A stretch of 38,721 nucleotides of DNA from Gloeocapsa sp. UFS-A4-WI-NPMV-4B04 (GCA_019359535.1 JAHHHE010000029.1:1-38721); one strand, 5' to 3'; shown: positions 26,903 through 36,699, counted from the stretch's first letter. Translations and numbers: made by a program. Notes: generated by a model not told the origin, from the sequence alone.

Positions 26903-28069
26903 TTAACGAATATACTCTTTCAAAACACTATTACGATTGGGATGACGTAACTTACGGAGTGCTTTTGCTTCAATTTGGCGGATGCGTTCTCTCGTCACAT
27001 TAAATATCTGCCCAATCTCCTCAAGAGTCTTCATACGACCATCATCTAGCCCATAGCGTAGTCTTAAAACATCACGTTCGCGGGGGCTGAGGCTGTCTAA
27101 AACTTTTTCAAGGTCTTCGCGCAACAAATTTTTTGAAACTTGATCTTCTGGTGTTTCGTTATCAGACTCAATAAAATCGCCCAATCGAGAGTCTTCCTCT
27201 TTGCCGATGGGCGTTTCTAGTGAAATTGGTAACTGGGCAGATTTAGCAATAAACCGCAGTTTCTCAATCGTCATTTCCATCCGGGTGGCGATTTCTTCTT
27301 CCGTTGGTTTGCGACCCATTTCTTGAGAAAGTAGCTTTGTTGTCTTTTTGATCCGGGAGATAGTTTCGTACAAGTGAACGGGTAAGCGAATAGTACGGGA
27401 TTGATCGGCGATCGCTCTTGTAATTGCCTGACGAATCCACCACGTTGCGTATGTAGAAAATTTATACCCTTTTTCGTGGTCAAACTTTTCAGCAGCCCTA
27501 ATCAAACCAAGACTTCCTTCTTGGATCAAATCTTGGAAAGACAGCCCTCTATTCATGTATTTTTTAGCAATCGAAACTACGAGGCGCAAGTTAGATTGCA
27601 CCATTTTTTCTTTTGCCCGCCTACCAATATGCAAGCGATAACGGAATGTTGGCAAAGGTAGTTCGACGGCTTGGGCCCATTCACTATCATGCGGATCGCG
27701 CTCCAACTGTTCCGACAGTTCTTCGCGCACCCGCTCCATTTGCAATAATTCAGCAATTTTTCTTGCCAGTTCAATTTCTTCATCTGCCCGCAGCAGCCGA
27801 ATTCTACCAATTTCTTGCAGATACAAGCGAATCGAGTCTTCGGTGTACTGCTTCTTTTTAGTTTGTGTCCGACGACGAGATTTAGCGACCTTCCCAGACT
27901 TAGCGTCGTCTTCATCAGGCTGAGTCTCTAAAAATTCATCGTTTTCTTCGGTATCTATGGTATGTAAATCAACTGCTTGGATTAAAAGTTCTAAATCACT
28001 ATCAGGTTGATGAATGGTTTCGAGTTCAGGCTCATGATTAGTTTCGAGTACGTTGTTAGCCTGGTTCAT
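26903..28069 (-). CDS. sigA: Principal RNA polymerase sigma factor SigA (group 1)
   Basis: A 388-residue sigma-70. An acidic and basic N-terminal stretch (1-74) precedes region 1.2 ([19 protein letters not shown]). Region 2 contains [26 protein letters not shown] and the promoter -10-reading [21 protein letters not shown]. Region 3 follows, and region 4 reads [18 protein letters not shown] with the [22 protein letters not shown]. The length and the full N-terminal part fit the group 1 housekeeping factor rather than group 2 paralogs. A long 900-base leader region lies upstream, as is common for sigA. Confidence 0.93.
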   Translation of the reverse strand: MNQANNVLETNHEPELETIHQPDSDLELLIQAVDLHTIDTEENDEFLETQPDEDDAKSGKVAKSRRRTQTKKKQYTEDSIRLYLQEIGRIRLLRADEEIELARKIAELLQMERVREELSEQLERDPHDSEWAQAVELPLPTFRYRLHIGRRAKEKMVQSNLRLVVSIAKKYMNRGLSFQDLIQEGSLGLIRAAEKFDHEKGYKFSTYATWWIRQAITRAIADQSRTIRLPVHLYETISRIKKTTKLLSQEMGRKPTEEEIATRMEMTIEKLRFIAKSAQLPISLETPIGKEEDSRLGDFIESDNETPEDQVSKNLLREDLEKVLDSLSPRERDVLRLRYGLDDGRMKTLEEIGQIFNVTRERIRQIEAKALRKLRHPNRNSVLKEYIR

Positions 28070-28967
28070 GCCGCGTTCCTCATGCTCCTTGATTCAATAA
28101 ATCTACTCAAGATTTTTTAAGCGCTCTTTTTACAAGTAAGCTATCAGCAAACTGCAATGAGCGTTTAGATCTTGAAAAGTCATTTGCACCGAAAATAAAG
28201 TAATAAGTTTTATCTGTTGCCAGATACTTATTAAATGGTCAAAAAGGGACTTTACTTGCTGATAAAAGCTAGGGATCAATAGTAGCGCTAATAGCTGCTA
28301 TTAATCATTGGGTTGACAAAGACCCTTCCGATTGTAGCTTGTTTCACAAAAATTGCACGTATTTAGTGTTTTAATCATGAAATTATCAACTTTAGCAATG
28401 TCTAGTTATCCAGATAAGCAGTTATCAAGTTGAATTGTCATTAAAAGTTTAGAAGCAAGCATTGTCGTTGAGGTTAGAACAAAGTTAACCGTTGCCATCA
28501 AATTCTGGATTGTTTGTAAAATAAGTGATTATCCTGTTTTGCCTGGTTTATTTTTAGTAAGGCGAGAGGTATTAATGCACCCATCTTTATCTTTTCTCCA
28601 TTAATTTGATTGCTGGCAATTTAGCATTTTCAAACTCAACCAGTTATTTAGCTTGTTGCAAGTGAGTCAGCGCATTTTGTAATGTTTCTTAACTAAAGAT
28701 TGAGATTAGCAGTTTAGTGCTTTCTTCAAAACTTGCTTAGTTAAAAGTTAACCAAAACGACCTGACACTTGTTCTAGGTTAAGTCAATGAAAAGCTCCGG
28801 GAGCTTTTCTTTTCACCTTAACTCCGTTGCCCTAAAATTTCAACCGAATAGAGCTTGACAAATTCATTCTCTTCTCTCTGATATTTTAATGAATTTAGAA
28901 GTAACTGACAGCTAGGATAACGAGAAATAAATGGCTTATGAAGAAAGATTTAGCTACTAATATAAGG
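28070..28967. other. Long sigA upstream region
   Basis: About 900 AT-rich bases between sigA (minus) and the end of the deacetylase gene (minus). It must contain the sigA promoters. A strong hairpin at 28789-28809 is the only element that stands out. No frame with a family match was found. Confidence 0.45.
28789..28815 (+). terminator. Strong terminator-like hairpin without an assigned gene
   Basis: GAAAAGCTCC (28789-28798) and GGAGCTTTTC (28800-28809) form a perfect 10-bp stem, followed on the plus strand by TTTTC. No plus-strand gene precedes it for over 1 kb, so a small RNA could end here. It also lies 160 bases downstream of the deacetylase stop on the minus strand, but the T-tract is weaker there. 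Confidence 0.6.
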
Positions 28968-29669
28968 TCAAAAACCCTGTAATGAGCTAGCAGCAGGGAA
29001 TTGAGCTTGTTGCCACAAAGTATTTATCGTTACAAAATGATAGCCTTGGTTCAGCAATTGAGGAATTAGGCGTTCTGTTGTTGAGGCAACGTCTTGACCA
29101 CCGCAAGCGCCATCATGCAAGACAATTAATGATCCGTTTTTAACCTGCTGTAGCACGCGCTGAAATACAACATCAACGCCAGGGCGCACCCAGTCTTCTG
29201 GGACAACACTCCACATTACTGAGCGGTACTGCCACTGGTGTAACAAGCTTAATGTATAAGGGGTAAATAAACCATTAGGAGGACGCACATCACGGATAGC
29301 CGTTGGTTCTACACAACACGCTTGGGCGATCGCATCTTGGGTTTTTTGCAAACTTTCCTTTAGTTCAGCAGGCGGAAGTAGCGGAAAAGAGCGATGATCG
29401 TATCCATGTAGTCCAATCCAGTGTCCGCGCTCATAAACTGCTTTGGCGATCTCAGGTGAATTATTTACACAAGCACCTAGCCAAAAAAAACTTGCTGGAA
29501 TCGAATATTTGTCTAAAACTTTCAGTAATTTCGGTGTGTAATGGGGATGGGGGCCATCATCAAAGGTGAGCGCGATCGCTTTGGAATTAGGATTACCAGC
29601 CCACAGGCAACTTGGAAAAGTAGGTTCAAGAATTCGGTACAGAATAGGTAAAAATGGGGCCAGCTGCAT
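28968..29669 (-). CDS. Polysaccharide deacetylase (NodB/CE4)
   Basis: A 233-residue carbohydrate esterase 4 protein, probably removing acetyl groups from peptidoglycan or an exopolysaccharide. All NodB motifs are visible: TFDDGPHP (motif 1), HGYDHRS with both metal His (motif 2), RPPNG (motif 3), SVVPEDW (motif 4) and LIVLHDG (motif 5). I chose the ATG at 29669 (MQLAPFLPILYRILEP). The longer frame to 29873 adds 68 residues unlike the family and would overlap the divergent gene at 29715. The short N-terminus has a hydrophobic stretch but no clear signal peptide. Confidence 0.9.
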   Translation of the reverse strand: MQLAPFLPILYRILEPTFPSCLWAGNPNSKAIALTFDDGPHPHYTPKLLKVLDKYSIPASFFWLGACVNNSPEIAKAVYERGHWIGLHGYDHRSFPLLPPAELKESLQKTQDAIAQACCVEPTAIRDVRPPNGLFTPYTLSLLHQWQYRSVMWSVVPEDWVRPGVDVVFQRVLQQVKNGSLIVLHDGACGGQDVASTTERLIPQLLNQGYHFVTINTLWQQAQFPAASSLQGF

Positions 29670-29714
29670 CTTTTGGTTGAAGTGAGTAGTTCTGGAATTG
29701 ATTTTAAGTAACCG

Positions 29715-30260
29715 ATGAATTTCAACTTTAGCAATTACCAAATCAATTCGGTTATCAGGGTTGTGGGGAGGATAGCAATCGCGACTCCGCTCTTGGCTAA
29801 CGCTCTTACCAGCTGCTCTCAAGTAGCCACTAATCAGTATGAAGCAACAGCGCGAACCACTTACACTTGGCAAGTTAAATATGCCATTAACCCAAGTAGC
29901 GATAAATTACCGCGCTTTGAAACTTTTGCCTCAACTTCTTTACTCAACTTTAATGGCTTAAAACCAGAACAAGCGGTTACTGGCCCAGATGATCGGGGAC
30001 TGTGGTGGCCAGATGTGCCTCCGCGTCCTAGTATTGATGAAGTAGAACAACTACAGCGTTACGAAAAGGCAAGCACTCCTGAGTTACTGAAATCTGTGGA
30101 GTACCAAATTAGCTTTGGACTAGGCGATGAAAGAAGGACGCTACCAACTAATTACCAGGTATACAGACAGGTAGTCAAAGCATATCCGCAAAAGCTACCT
30201 TTGCAGCTAACTTTAGGAGTCAATAATAATTCAGTTGAAAAAGCAGAGTTTAATCCCTAA
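29715..30260 (+). CDS. Probable lipoprotein of unknown function
   Basis: A 181-residue protein with an N-terminal hydrophobic segment (about 13-33) ending in the lipobox LTSC (C34), so probably a lipid-anchored envelope protein. The mature part is polar, with a W-W-P motif (GLWWPDVPPRPSIDEVEQLQRY, about 95-116) and no enzymatic signature. It is divergent from the deacetylase with a 45-base gap, so they may share regulation. I recognise the type as a conserved cyanobacterial protein but not a function. A shorter start inside the frame is possible. Confidence 0.75.
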   Translation: MNFNFSNYQINSVIRVVGRIAIATPLLANALTSCSQVATNQYEATARTTYTWQVKYAINPSSDKLPRFETFASTSLLNFNGLKPEQAVTGPDDRGLWWPDVPPRPSIDEVEQLQRYEKASTPELLKSVEYQISFGLGDERRTLPTNYQVYRQVVKAYPQKLPLQLTLGVNNNSVEKAEFNP

Positions 30261-30484
30261 CAAAGATTTGAAAGTGTTGTTAGCTTAAAATTAAGTAACA
30301 AAAATTAAAATAAAAGTTATATTTGCTTAATCTACTCTAAAGTTTGAGTAACTTATAAATACTTTGTAGGAAGCTAGCTAAACGCTAATTAGCCGCAAAA
30401 ATTGAAAACATTGATTGTGAAAAAATATTTTATTGAGCAAAAACCTGGCAATTTCCTTGCTTGAGGCGTTGAAACATAGACGTT

Positions 30485-30898
30485 ATGACAAGTCATGATC
30501 TGGAAGACTTTTTGATCGACCGCAACCTGAGCGAAGATGAGATAAGAGCTACTATATCTCCAGTATTCTCGGTCTCTCCAATAGATGTTTTAGTAATTAA
30601 TGACATCGCTGAGGCAAAAGTAGACAAGAATATCCGCATAATATGTGAGCGGCTGCCAGTAAAAGGAGACTTCTTAACAAGGGTCTGTGTTTATTTACAT
30701 GACTCCAAGTTGACAAAGCCTACTCCTACGTTAACGATCAGTCAATTTTGCTGCATACTACATTGCAAGTGCTTGATATCAGATGATTCTGTTAATCCTT
30801 ATTCGATGTTGTTGGTACAAGAATCAGAAAATATACAGCTTATTTCGCTAGAGCCAAAACGGCTTAATAAGGATGAAGAATATATCATGATTGAATAG
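30485..30898 (+). CDS. Unrecognised protein
   Basis: A 137-residue acidic protein (MTSHDLEDFLIDRNLSEDEIRATI). It contains one cysteine cluster (QFCCILHCKC, about 86-95) in a hydrophobic strand and no signal peptide, membrane segment or known motif. Codon use is ordinary for the window. No ribosome site is clear. It lies alone between two spacers of about 200 bases. No function is proposed. Confidence 0.5.
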   Translation: MTSHDLEDFLIDRNLSEDEIRATISPVFSVSPIDVLVINDIAEAKVDKNIRIICERLPVKGDFLTRVCVYLHDSKLTKPTPTLTISQFCCILHCKCLISDDSVNPYSMLLVQESENIQLISLEPKRLNKDEEYIMIE

Positions 30899-31085
30899 AA
30901 TATCCCTTATGGTACAAATAGCTGAATGATGACAGTACATTAGGCAATCGTCTTACTTACTTCTGTCTTTGAAAAATTGAAAAATGAACTGATATTGCTG
31001 AACTACTCGCAGATAACGACAAAAAACAGCTGTCTTAGTCGAGATAATCAGGCTATCTTGAAAAAAGTTGCTTTATGACTAAACA

Positions 31086-32768
31086 ATGAAAGGCGATCAA
31101 GCACAGGTAAGAGGCGAGAGACATATTCACCAGAAGCGATGGGGGAACTTGGGATTTTCTCGGCGGCGATCGCACTTATTCTATGTATTAACAACAATTT
31201 GTTTTTTGGGGGTGCCTGCTGGCTCACTAGCCGCTACAAAGCGCCCAGATGTGGAACTCAAAATCGGGATTGTGCAGCGATTTGGCGATCAACCGACAGA
31301 AAAGCTCAACTTGCAAGCAACACCAGGCGATCGCCTCACGTTCAAATTCAAAACTGGCGTACAACAGCAAATACTTCAAGCAAGTTCCGCCAAGCTAGAA
31401 ATAGTGATGCAACCTTTACCTTCACCAGTAGTAGAGGAGCGAGTTGTTTTAAGCACTCACCGCAGTTTTGAAACTGCTGAACATAGTGCCGAACAGTGGC
31501 GCAAAAAAGGGCTAGAAGTCGAGGTAGCACAGCCGGAACGCTGGCAAGTTTGGGCAAAACGGGAAGTTTACAATACTCCCTTACTGCGACGCTTGCTATT
31601 AGGCAGTATCCAAGCTAAAGGTAATGAGACTGCTTACGTAGATACCCAAATTCTGCAACAAGTACCACAAGCTAGCTTGGTAGTAAATGGCTATCGCTAC
31701 AGCCGCAACGAGCTAGATATTAGTGCTGATAAAAACTTAATTCGGGTGAATCAAGGGAATGAGCGAGACGCTACTCTCTACGGCGGAAACTTGCGGCTAC
31801 AGCCAAATTCTTATGGTGATTACACTTTAGTTAACAATGTACCGCTAGAGACTTACTTGCGGGGCGTTGTGCCACACGAAATTGGCTCTGGTGCGCCGTA
31901 TGCAGCAGTTGAAGCGCAAACGATTATTGCCCGAACATATGCGCTGCGGAATTTACGCCGCTTTGCCCTCGATGGATATGAACTTTGTGCCGACACCCAT
32001 TGTCAAGTTTATCGAGGTTTGAGTGGTACAGGCAAAAATGCCGATCAAGCGATCGCGGCGACGCGAGGACGAGTGCTTACCTACCAAAATCAGCTAGTGG
32101 ATGCTCTATATTCCTCTACTACCGGAGGTATCACTGCTGCCTTTAGCGATGTCTGGAACGGTACAGATCGCACGTATCTACAACCCGTTGTTGATGCTGC
32201 TGGTAATATTTGGAATTTGGATCGCCAGACTTTGGCTGATGAAAAGAACTTTCAGCGTTTTATCAGTCTGCGTCAAGGATTTAATGAAACTGGCTGGGGT
32301 ATGTTTCGCTGGCGCAAAGAAAGCAGTATGGCACAAATCACTAAGGATTTGCAGCGTTATCTTCAGGTAAATAAAAATCCACTAGGGAATTTCAAAACAA
32401 TTCAGCAGATTCAAGTGGTTGAGCGATCGCCTAGTGGACGCATTCTCAAGCTTGCTGTCCAAACTGATCAAGGCAGTTTTGTTCTTGAAAAAGATGAAGT
32501 TCGCAACGCTTTTTCAGCCCCTAGAAGCACCCTTTTTTATCTAGAACCCCTTAACAAAGGTAACAAGGCACTCTGGGGTTATGCTTTTGTTGGGGGAGGA
32601 CTGGGACATGGAGTTGGTTTAAGTCAAACAGGCTCTCAGCGATTAGCAAAGTTAGGTTGGTCAAGTTCACGCATTCTCAACTTCTACTATCCCAATACTC
32701 AAATTCAACCCCTTAACGACCAAATTACCTTTTGGTCAAAGCCACCGCTCAACACTAGCCAAAAATGA
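31086..32768 (+). CDS. SpoIID/LytB domain protein
   Basis: A 560-residue exported protein. Residues about 28-50 form a hydrophobic signal (FYVLTTICFLGVPAGSLAA) after a basic start. The SpoIID domain, about 240-400, carries VPLETYLRGVVPHEIG, AVEAQTIIARTYAL and the YRG-LSGTG, SSTTGGITAAFSDVW motifs. A final GHGVGLSQTGSQRLAKLGWSS (about 503-525) is the usual end of the domain. In Bacillus SpoIID is a lytic transglycosylase acting on denuded peptidoglycan; cyanobacterial homologs are assumed to remodel the wall, which remains inference. It is convergent with petF across a weak hairpin. Confidence 0.92.
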   Translation: MKGDQAQVRGERHIHQKRWGNLGFSRRRSHLFYVLTTICFLGVPAGSLAATKRPDVELKIGIVQRFGDQPTEKLNLQATPGDRLTFKFKTGVQQQILQASSAKLEIVMQPLPSPVVEERVVLSTHRSFETAEHSAEQWRKKGLEVEVAQPERWQVWAKREVYNTPLLRRLLLGSIQAKGNETAYVDTQILQQVPQASLVVNGYRYSRNELDISADKNLIRVNQGNERDATLYGGNLRLQPNSYGDYTLVNNVPLETYLRGVVPHEIGSGAPYAAVEAQTIIARTYALRNLRRFALDGYELCADTHCQVYRGLSGTGKNADQAIAATRGRVLTYQNQLVDALYSSTTGGITAAFSDVWNGTDRTYLQPVVDAAGNIWNLDRQTLADEKNFQRFISLRQGFNETGWGMFRWRKESSMAQITKDLQRYLQVNKNPLGNFKTIQQIQVVERSPSGRILKLAVQTDQGSFVLEKDEVRNAFSAPRSTLFYLEPLNKGNKALWGYAFVGGGLGHGVGLSQTGSQRLAKLGWSSSRILNFYYPNTQIQPLNDQITFWSKPPLNTSQK

Positions 32769-32773
32769 AATAA

Positions 32774-32803
32774 GGCAGGAACATAAAGCGACCTGTCCCT
32801 GCC
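32774..32803. terminator. Hairpin between convergent spoIID-like gene and petF
   Basis: GGCAGG (32774-32779) pairs with CCTGCC (32798-32803), extended by AC/GT after a mismatch. T-rich sequence on the plus side is weak, so it is a moderate terminator candidate, possibly for both genes. Confidence 0.5.
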
Positions 32804-32836
32804 TAAATTTATAAGACTTTTAATCGCTTTAGTTGA

Positions 32837-33136
32837 TTAATAAAGTTCTTCCTCTTTGTGAGTTTCGATCGTGCAGTCAGAACTGGGGTAAGCGACGCAC
32901 GTTAGCACATATCCAGCTTGAATCTGGTCGTCATCTAAGAAAGACTGATCAGACTGGTCAACCGAACCTGCGGTTATCTTACCTGCACAGGTGGAGCAAG
33001 CACCAGCGCGACAAGAATACGGTAGGTCAAGCCCAGCTTCTTCCGCTGCGTCTAGAATATATGTATCGTCCTCAACCTCAATCGTTTGGTTCAGCCCTTC
33101 AGCTTCGCTGATTAAGGTGACCTGGTAAGTTGCCAT
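32837..33136 (-). CDS. petF: Plant-type [2Fe-2S] ferredoxin PetF
   Basis: A 99-residue photosynthetic ferredoxin that carries electrons from photosystem I to FNR, thioredoxin reductase, nitrite reductase and others. The cluster ligands are in [12 protein letters not shown] (C42, C47, C50) and VLTCVAYP (C80). The C-terminus ETHKEEELY is the typical one. The ribosome site GAGAGGA stands 6-12 bases before the ATG. The promoter should lie in the 400-base spacer shared with bvdR. Confidence 0.97.
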   Translation of the reverse strand: MATYQVTLISEAEGLNQTIEVEDDTYILDAAEEAGLDLPYSCRAGACSTCAGKITAGSVDQSDQSFLDDDQIQAGYVLTCVAYPSSDCTIETHKEEELY

Positions 33137-33538
33137 TCGGCAGTCCTCTCTGTATGAAACGGCTCTATAAATTTGTGTAAAGCAAACCTCACGGCTTCGT
33201 TGATTCGATAGTCCGCTTTGTTAAGTTCACTTCACCTTTAGATACTAGGGGAAAAATTAAAGGTTTTAACGCTAAATTGACTCGATCTTCACTACCATTA
33301 GTAATGAAATTTAGTAATTTAAACATAATTAGTTTTGCTTATGAATAACTGGTAAAATCTGGAACAGATATAAGTAAATACTATAATAAAGTTGAAAAAG
33401 TATTATTAACTTCAACCCCACCAAGCAACTAGAACACAGGGACGCGATCGCAAATTTCCTATATTCTTGGAGACATCGTAGTAACACGATGTAAATTAAA
33501 TGGATATGGTGAATGGATGTTGATATCAGCCAGTAACA
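33137..33538. other. petF/bvdR shared upstream region
   Basis: About 400 bases between divergent petF and bvdR. A small hairpin ACATCGT (33473-33479) / ACGATGT (33486-33492) lies 47 bases before the bvdR start and could affect its leader. A GCGATCGC site is at 33444-33451. No consensus promoter could be chosen with confidence. Confidence 0.45.
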
Positions 33539-34537
33539 ATGACAAATACTTCTGCGCTCTCTGCTACTCGCCCAGTCAGAGTAGGTTTAGTTGGTACTGG
33601 GTACGCCGCGAAGCTAAGAGCAGAGACATTCCAGCAAGATGAGCGATCGCATTTAGTAGCGGTTGTTGGGCATAATCAAGAAAAAACAGCAGCTTTTAGT
33701 CAGACGTATCAAGCCGAGTCGCTCAGTTCTTGGGAACAACTCGTTAGATCAGATGTAGATTTAATAATTGTCTCTACTATTAATCGAGATCATGGACCGA
33801 TCGCCCGTGCTGCGCTAGAAAACAATAAGCACGTCATTGTTGAATATCCCTTGTGTTTAGATGTTGCTGAAGCAGAAGAACTAATCGCACTGGCTCAAAC
33901 GCAGAATAAACTACTTCATGTAGAGCATATTGAATTACTTGGCGGCTTACATCAGGCATTGAAGCAAAATTTAGCTGCGATCGGCACGTTATTTTACGCT
34001 CGTTACAGCACTGTTAATCCGCAACGCCCTACACCCCGCAAGTGGACTTATCACCAAGAATTATTCGGCTTTCCATTCAGTGGCGCACTTTCCCGGATTC
34101 ACCGCCTCACAGACTTGTTTGGCACAGTAGCCACAGTTAGTTGTCAAAATAGGTATTGGGGTACAGATCCAGAATTTTATACTGCTTGTCTTTGCACTGC
34201 TCAATTACGCTTTATCAGTGGACTTGTAGCTGATGTTACCTACTGTAAAGGAGAAAATCTGTGGCAAGATGAACGCAAATTTGAAGTTCACGGCGAAAAA
34301 GGCGGCTTAATTTTCGACAAAGAAGCAGGAATTTTAGTTCAAGCAGAGGAAACTACACCAATTGAAGTTGGCGCTCGGCGGGGTTTATTTGCCAAAGATA
34401 CAGCTATGGTGTTAGACCATTTATTTGAAGGTAGTCCGTTGTACGTCACCCCTGCTGCTAGCTTGTATGCGCTTAAAGTTGCAGATGCAGCAAGGCGATC
34501 GGTTGAAACAGGAGAAACTATAGTTATAAGTAATTAA
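33539..34537 (+). CDS. bvdR: Biliverdin reductase BvdR
   Basis: A 332-residue Gfo/Idh/MocA-fold oxidoreductase closely resembling the Synechocystis biliverdin reductase as I remember it. Shared stretches include VRVGLVGTGYAAKLRAE (NAD(P) loop, about 13-29), IIVSTINRDHG, HVIVEYPLCL, LLHVEHIELLGGLHQA, FYARYSTVNP and the LFGFPFSGALSRIHRLTDLFGTV stretch. The enzyme reduces biliverdin IX-alpha to bilirubin with NADPH, branching from phycobilin synthesis, and is tied to normal phycobilisome assembly in Synechocystis. Length is normal. It is divergent from petF and is followed by map after 46 bases, in one possible transcription unit. Confidence 0.9.
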   Translation: MTNTSALSATRPVRVGLVGTGYAAKLRAETFQQDERSHLVAVVGHNQEKTAAFSQTYQAESLSSWEQLVRSDVDLIIVSTINRDHGPIARAALENNKHVIVEYPLCLDVAEAEELIALAQTQNKLLHVEHIELLGGLHQALKQNLAAIGTLFYARYSTVNPQRPTPRKWTYHQELFGFPFSGALSRIHRLTDLFGTVATVSCQNRYWGTDPEFYTACLCTAQLRFISGLVADVTYCKGENLWQDERKFEVHGEKGGLIFDKEAGILVQAEETTPIEVGARRGLFAKDTAMVLDHLFEGSPLYVTPAASLYALKVADAARRSVETGETIVISN

Positions 34538-34583
34538 TTATTACCTTCCTATTGGTTAAGGAAATCAAGAAAGTAAATATTTC

Positions 34584-35354
34584 ATGGCAAGCGAAACAAT
34601 CGTTTTATTATCAAGCAGAGAACTAGACAAGATGCGTAAGGCTGGCCGCTTGGCAGCTAAACTTTTACACCATCTCGGCTCGATGGTGAAGCCAGGAGTC
34701 AGCACCCTGGAGATTAATGACGAAGCCGAGCGTTGGACACAGGCTCATGGAGCTAAAAGCGCTCCTCTTGGCTACAATGGCTTTCCCAAGTCAATTTGTA
34801 CGAGTGTTAATGAGGTAGTTTGTCACGGCATTCCTAATAGTAAGCAGATACTCAAAGAAGGCGACATTATCAATATTGATGTGACGCTAATTGTTGATAG
34901 CTATCACGGCGATACATCCAAAACATTTTTTGTCGGTACTCCTTCCCCAACGGCTAAAAAGTTGGTTGAGGTGACAGAAGAGTGCCTGAGAAAAGGTATT
35001 GCCTGTGTTAAGCCTGAGGCGCGGATTGGAGACATTGGTGCAACTATTCAGGAGTACGCTGAGGCGCAAGGCTTTTCTGTAGTACGAGACTTTGTGGGAC
35101 ACGGGATTAGTAATATTTTTCACACTACACCCCAAATTCCCCACTACGGTACGCCAGGTAAGGGAAAGCGTCTGAGAGCAGGCATGGTTTTTACAATTGA
35201 GCCGATGATTAATGAAGGAACTTGGGAAGTTGAGGTTCAAAGCGATCGCTGGACTGCGCTAACACGCGATCGCAAGCTCTCCGCTCAATGTGAGCATACG
35301 GTGGCTGTAACTGATGACGGCGTTGAGATTCTTACTTTGGATGAAGGGCAATGA
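34584..35354 (+). CDS. map: Methionine aminopeptidase, type I
   Basis: A 256-residue M24A peptidase removing initiator methionine. Metal ligands are in INIDVTLIVDSYHGDTSKTF (two Asp), FVGHGI (His), FTIEPM (Glu) and QCEHTV (Glu). The MRKAGRLAAKLLHHL start and GYNGFPKSICTSVNEVVCHGIP motif are standard. It is the second gene after bvdR in the same direction. Cyanobacteria usually have several map paralogs, so this one need not be the main enzyme. Confidence 0.95.
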   Translation: MASETIVLLSSRELDKMRKAGRLAAKLLHHLGSMVKPGVSTLEINDEAERWTQAHGAKSAPLGYNGFPKSICTSVNEVVCHGIPNSKQILKEGDIINIDVTLIVDSYHGDTSKTFFVGTPSPTAKKLVEVTEECLRKGIACVKPEARIGDIGATIQEYAEAQGFSVVRDFVGHGISNIFHTTPQIPHYGTPGKGKRLRAGMVFTIEPMINEGTWEVEVQSDRWTALTRDRKLSAQCEHTVAVTDDGVEILTLDEGQ

Positions 35355-35441
35355 ATATAGTTAATACGGCACACAGTCGCACGTCACTGGCTATCTAAAT
35401 CAGAGGGTATCTAGCTTTTCGTATTTTTAATACCATCTTTA

Positions 35442-36692
35442 CTAAGATTTATGGTCAAGGCGAATAGCTTGCTCCAAAGCTAATTTTTCCCTAGCTCTAC
35501 GCGCATAAGGTTGTAATTTAGTTAAACTCCAGCCTGTAAGAATGCTCAAATTTTCTAGTTCCATTCCCTTGCTCAACATTTCTACACACCAGGTTTGTTG
35601 TGCTTGTTGAGTTGTTGGTGGTTGCCCTTGAGGAGTTAATAATTCTTCAGTTAATACCTGCCAGCGCAAATGTATTTCTTCTTCTAAAATTGGCATTCCA
35701 GCATCGTTAAGAAATAATGCAGGTTGATCATCTTTACGGCTTTTTAGCCATTGAGTTAATGGATTCCGAGTATAGGAACCATACTGCTTACCCATAATCC
35801 ATTGATTAACTGGAACTTGGCGCACAGTACCTTTTATTTGTAATAAGTGCTGGTGTGGCTCACTTATTTGGTGTATTCGTTCTAAATTAACAATTTCCTC
35901 TACAGACAAACCCGCGCCAAATAAAACGTACATTAGCGCATAATCTCGTAGTCCTTGTTTTTTTGCTCGTTGCAAAATCAAATGAACTAAATTTGCTGGT
36001 AAATCAGCCACCTTATTCGTGGAAATAAACTCAGGTTCTGTCAAACTCGACTCATTTGTTGATTCTCGTTGAATAGATAAATTGCGGGAATCTCCTGATA
36101 TTGCTTTACCTAAAAATAGCTCTAATAAGTTCTCCAAAAATTCATCTCTGTCATGCCAAAGTTGGTGAAACTCGCTTGTAAATTGAACCACGGCATATCC
36201 CAACAACAGACTATTGAGCAAACTTGCTAGCTTTTCTGCTGATAAATTACTGTGTAATTGTTCACGCTCCATTACTGTTGCTAAATATTCAGCAACATAA
36301 GAGTTAGCTTGAGTTAAGCCTTGTCCTAGTGCAATTCGATTTTCTATTGGATACTGTCTAGCCTCGCCTACTACAGATAGCACTAACTCTGGGACTTGTT
36401 CTAAAGCCTGTAAGCGATCGCCTGCATACTCTTTTAAAGCCTGGTAGATACTCTCTGTCTCATTTGCTTGCTTTAATAATGATTCTCCCAAATCTTTAAA
36501 TACTGCTGAGTCTGAAATCACGGCTAAAAGTAATCCATGCTTATTCCCAAAATGCCGGAATAATGTTACTTCATTGACTTGTGCCAATTCTGCAATCTGT
36601 TTAGTTGTAGTCTCACCGACTCCCTGCGTAGCAAACAACTCCAAAGCTGCATTCATCAATCGCTGTCGAGTTGAATTTTTTTGAGAAGGCAT
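35442..36692 (-). CDS. TetR-type regulator fused to a dead tyrosine-recombinase-like domain
   Basis: A 416-residue protein. Residues 6-58 are a TetR/AcrR HTH (TRQRLMNAALELFATQGVG, TTKQIAELAQVNEVTLFRHF), followed by a TetR ligand/dimer region (about 60-195) and a polar linker (196-230). Residues about 232-405 follow the tyrosine-recombinase pattern: GLRDYALMYVLFGAGLSVEEIVNL, KGTVRQVPV, LFLNDAGMPI, then EMLSKGMELENLSILTGWS and QPYARRARE. The catalytic set is degenerate: box I Arg is S263 (GLS for GLR), the HxxR box reads QQAQQ (Q362, Q365), and the GH position is W388. K287 and Y396 remain. Recombination is therefore unlikely; the domain may bind DNA or dimerise. It is divergent from desC, with two dyads between them. 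Usual TetR proteins are about 200 residues. Confidence 0.85.
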   Translation of the reverse strand: MPSQKNSTRQRLMNAALELFATQGVGETTTKQIAELAQVNEVTLFRHFGNKHGLLLAVISDSAVFKDLGESLLKQANETESIYQALKEYAGDRLQALEQVPELVLSVVGEARQYPIENRIALGQGLTQANSYVAEYLATVMEREQLHSNLSAEKLASLLNSLLLGYAVVQFTSEFHQLWHDRDEFLENLLELFLGKAISGDSRNLSIQRESTNESSLTEPEFISTNKVADLPANLVHLILQRAKKQGLRDYALMYVLFGAGLSVEEIVNLERIHQISEPHQHLLQIKGTVRQVPVNQWIMGKQYGSYTRNPLTQWLKSRKDDQPALFLNDAGMPILEEEIHLRWQVLTEELLTPQGQPPTTQQAQQTWCVEMLSKGMELENLSILTGWSLTKLQPYARRAREKLALEQAIRLDHKS

Positions 36693-36699
36693 AAATTAG

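Noticed and set aside
27577..27915. Overlapping frames in sigA on both strands
   Set aside because: Shadows of a highly conserved gene.
28968..29873. 301-residue version of the deacetylase
   Set aside because: The extra 68 N-terminal residues are unlike the family and overlap a divergent gene; the ATG at 29669 is better.
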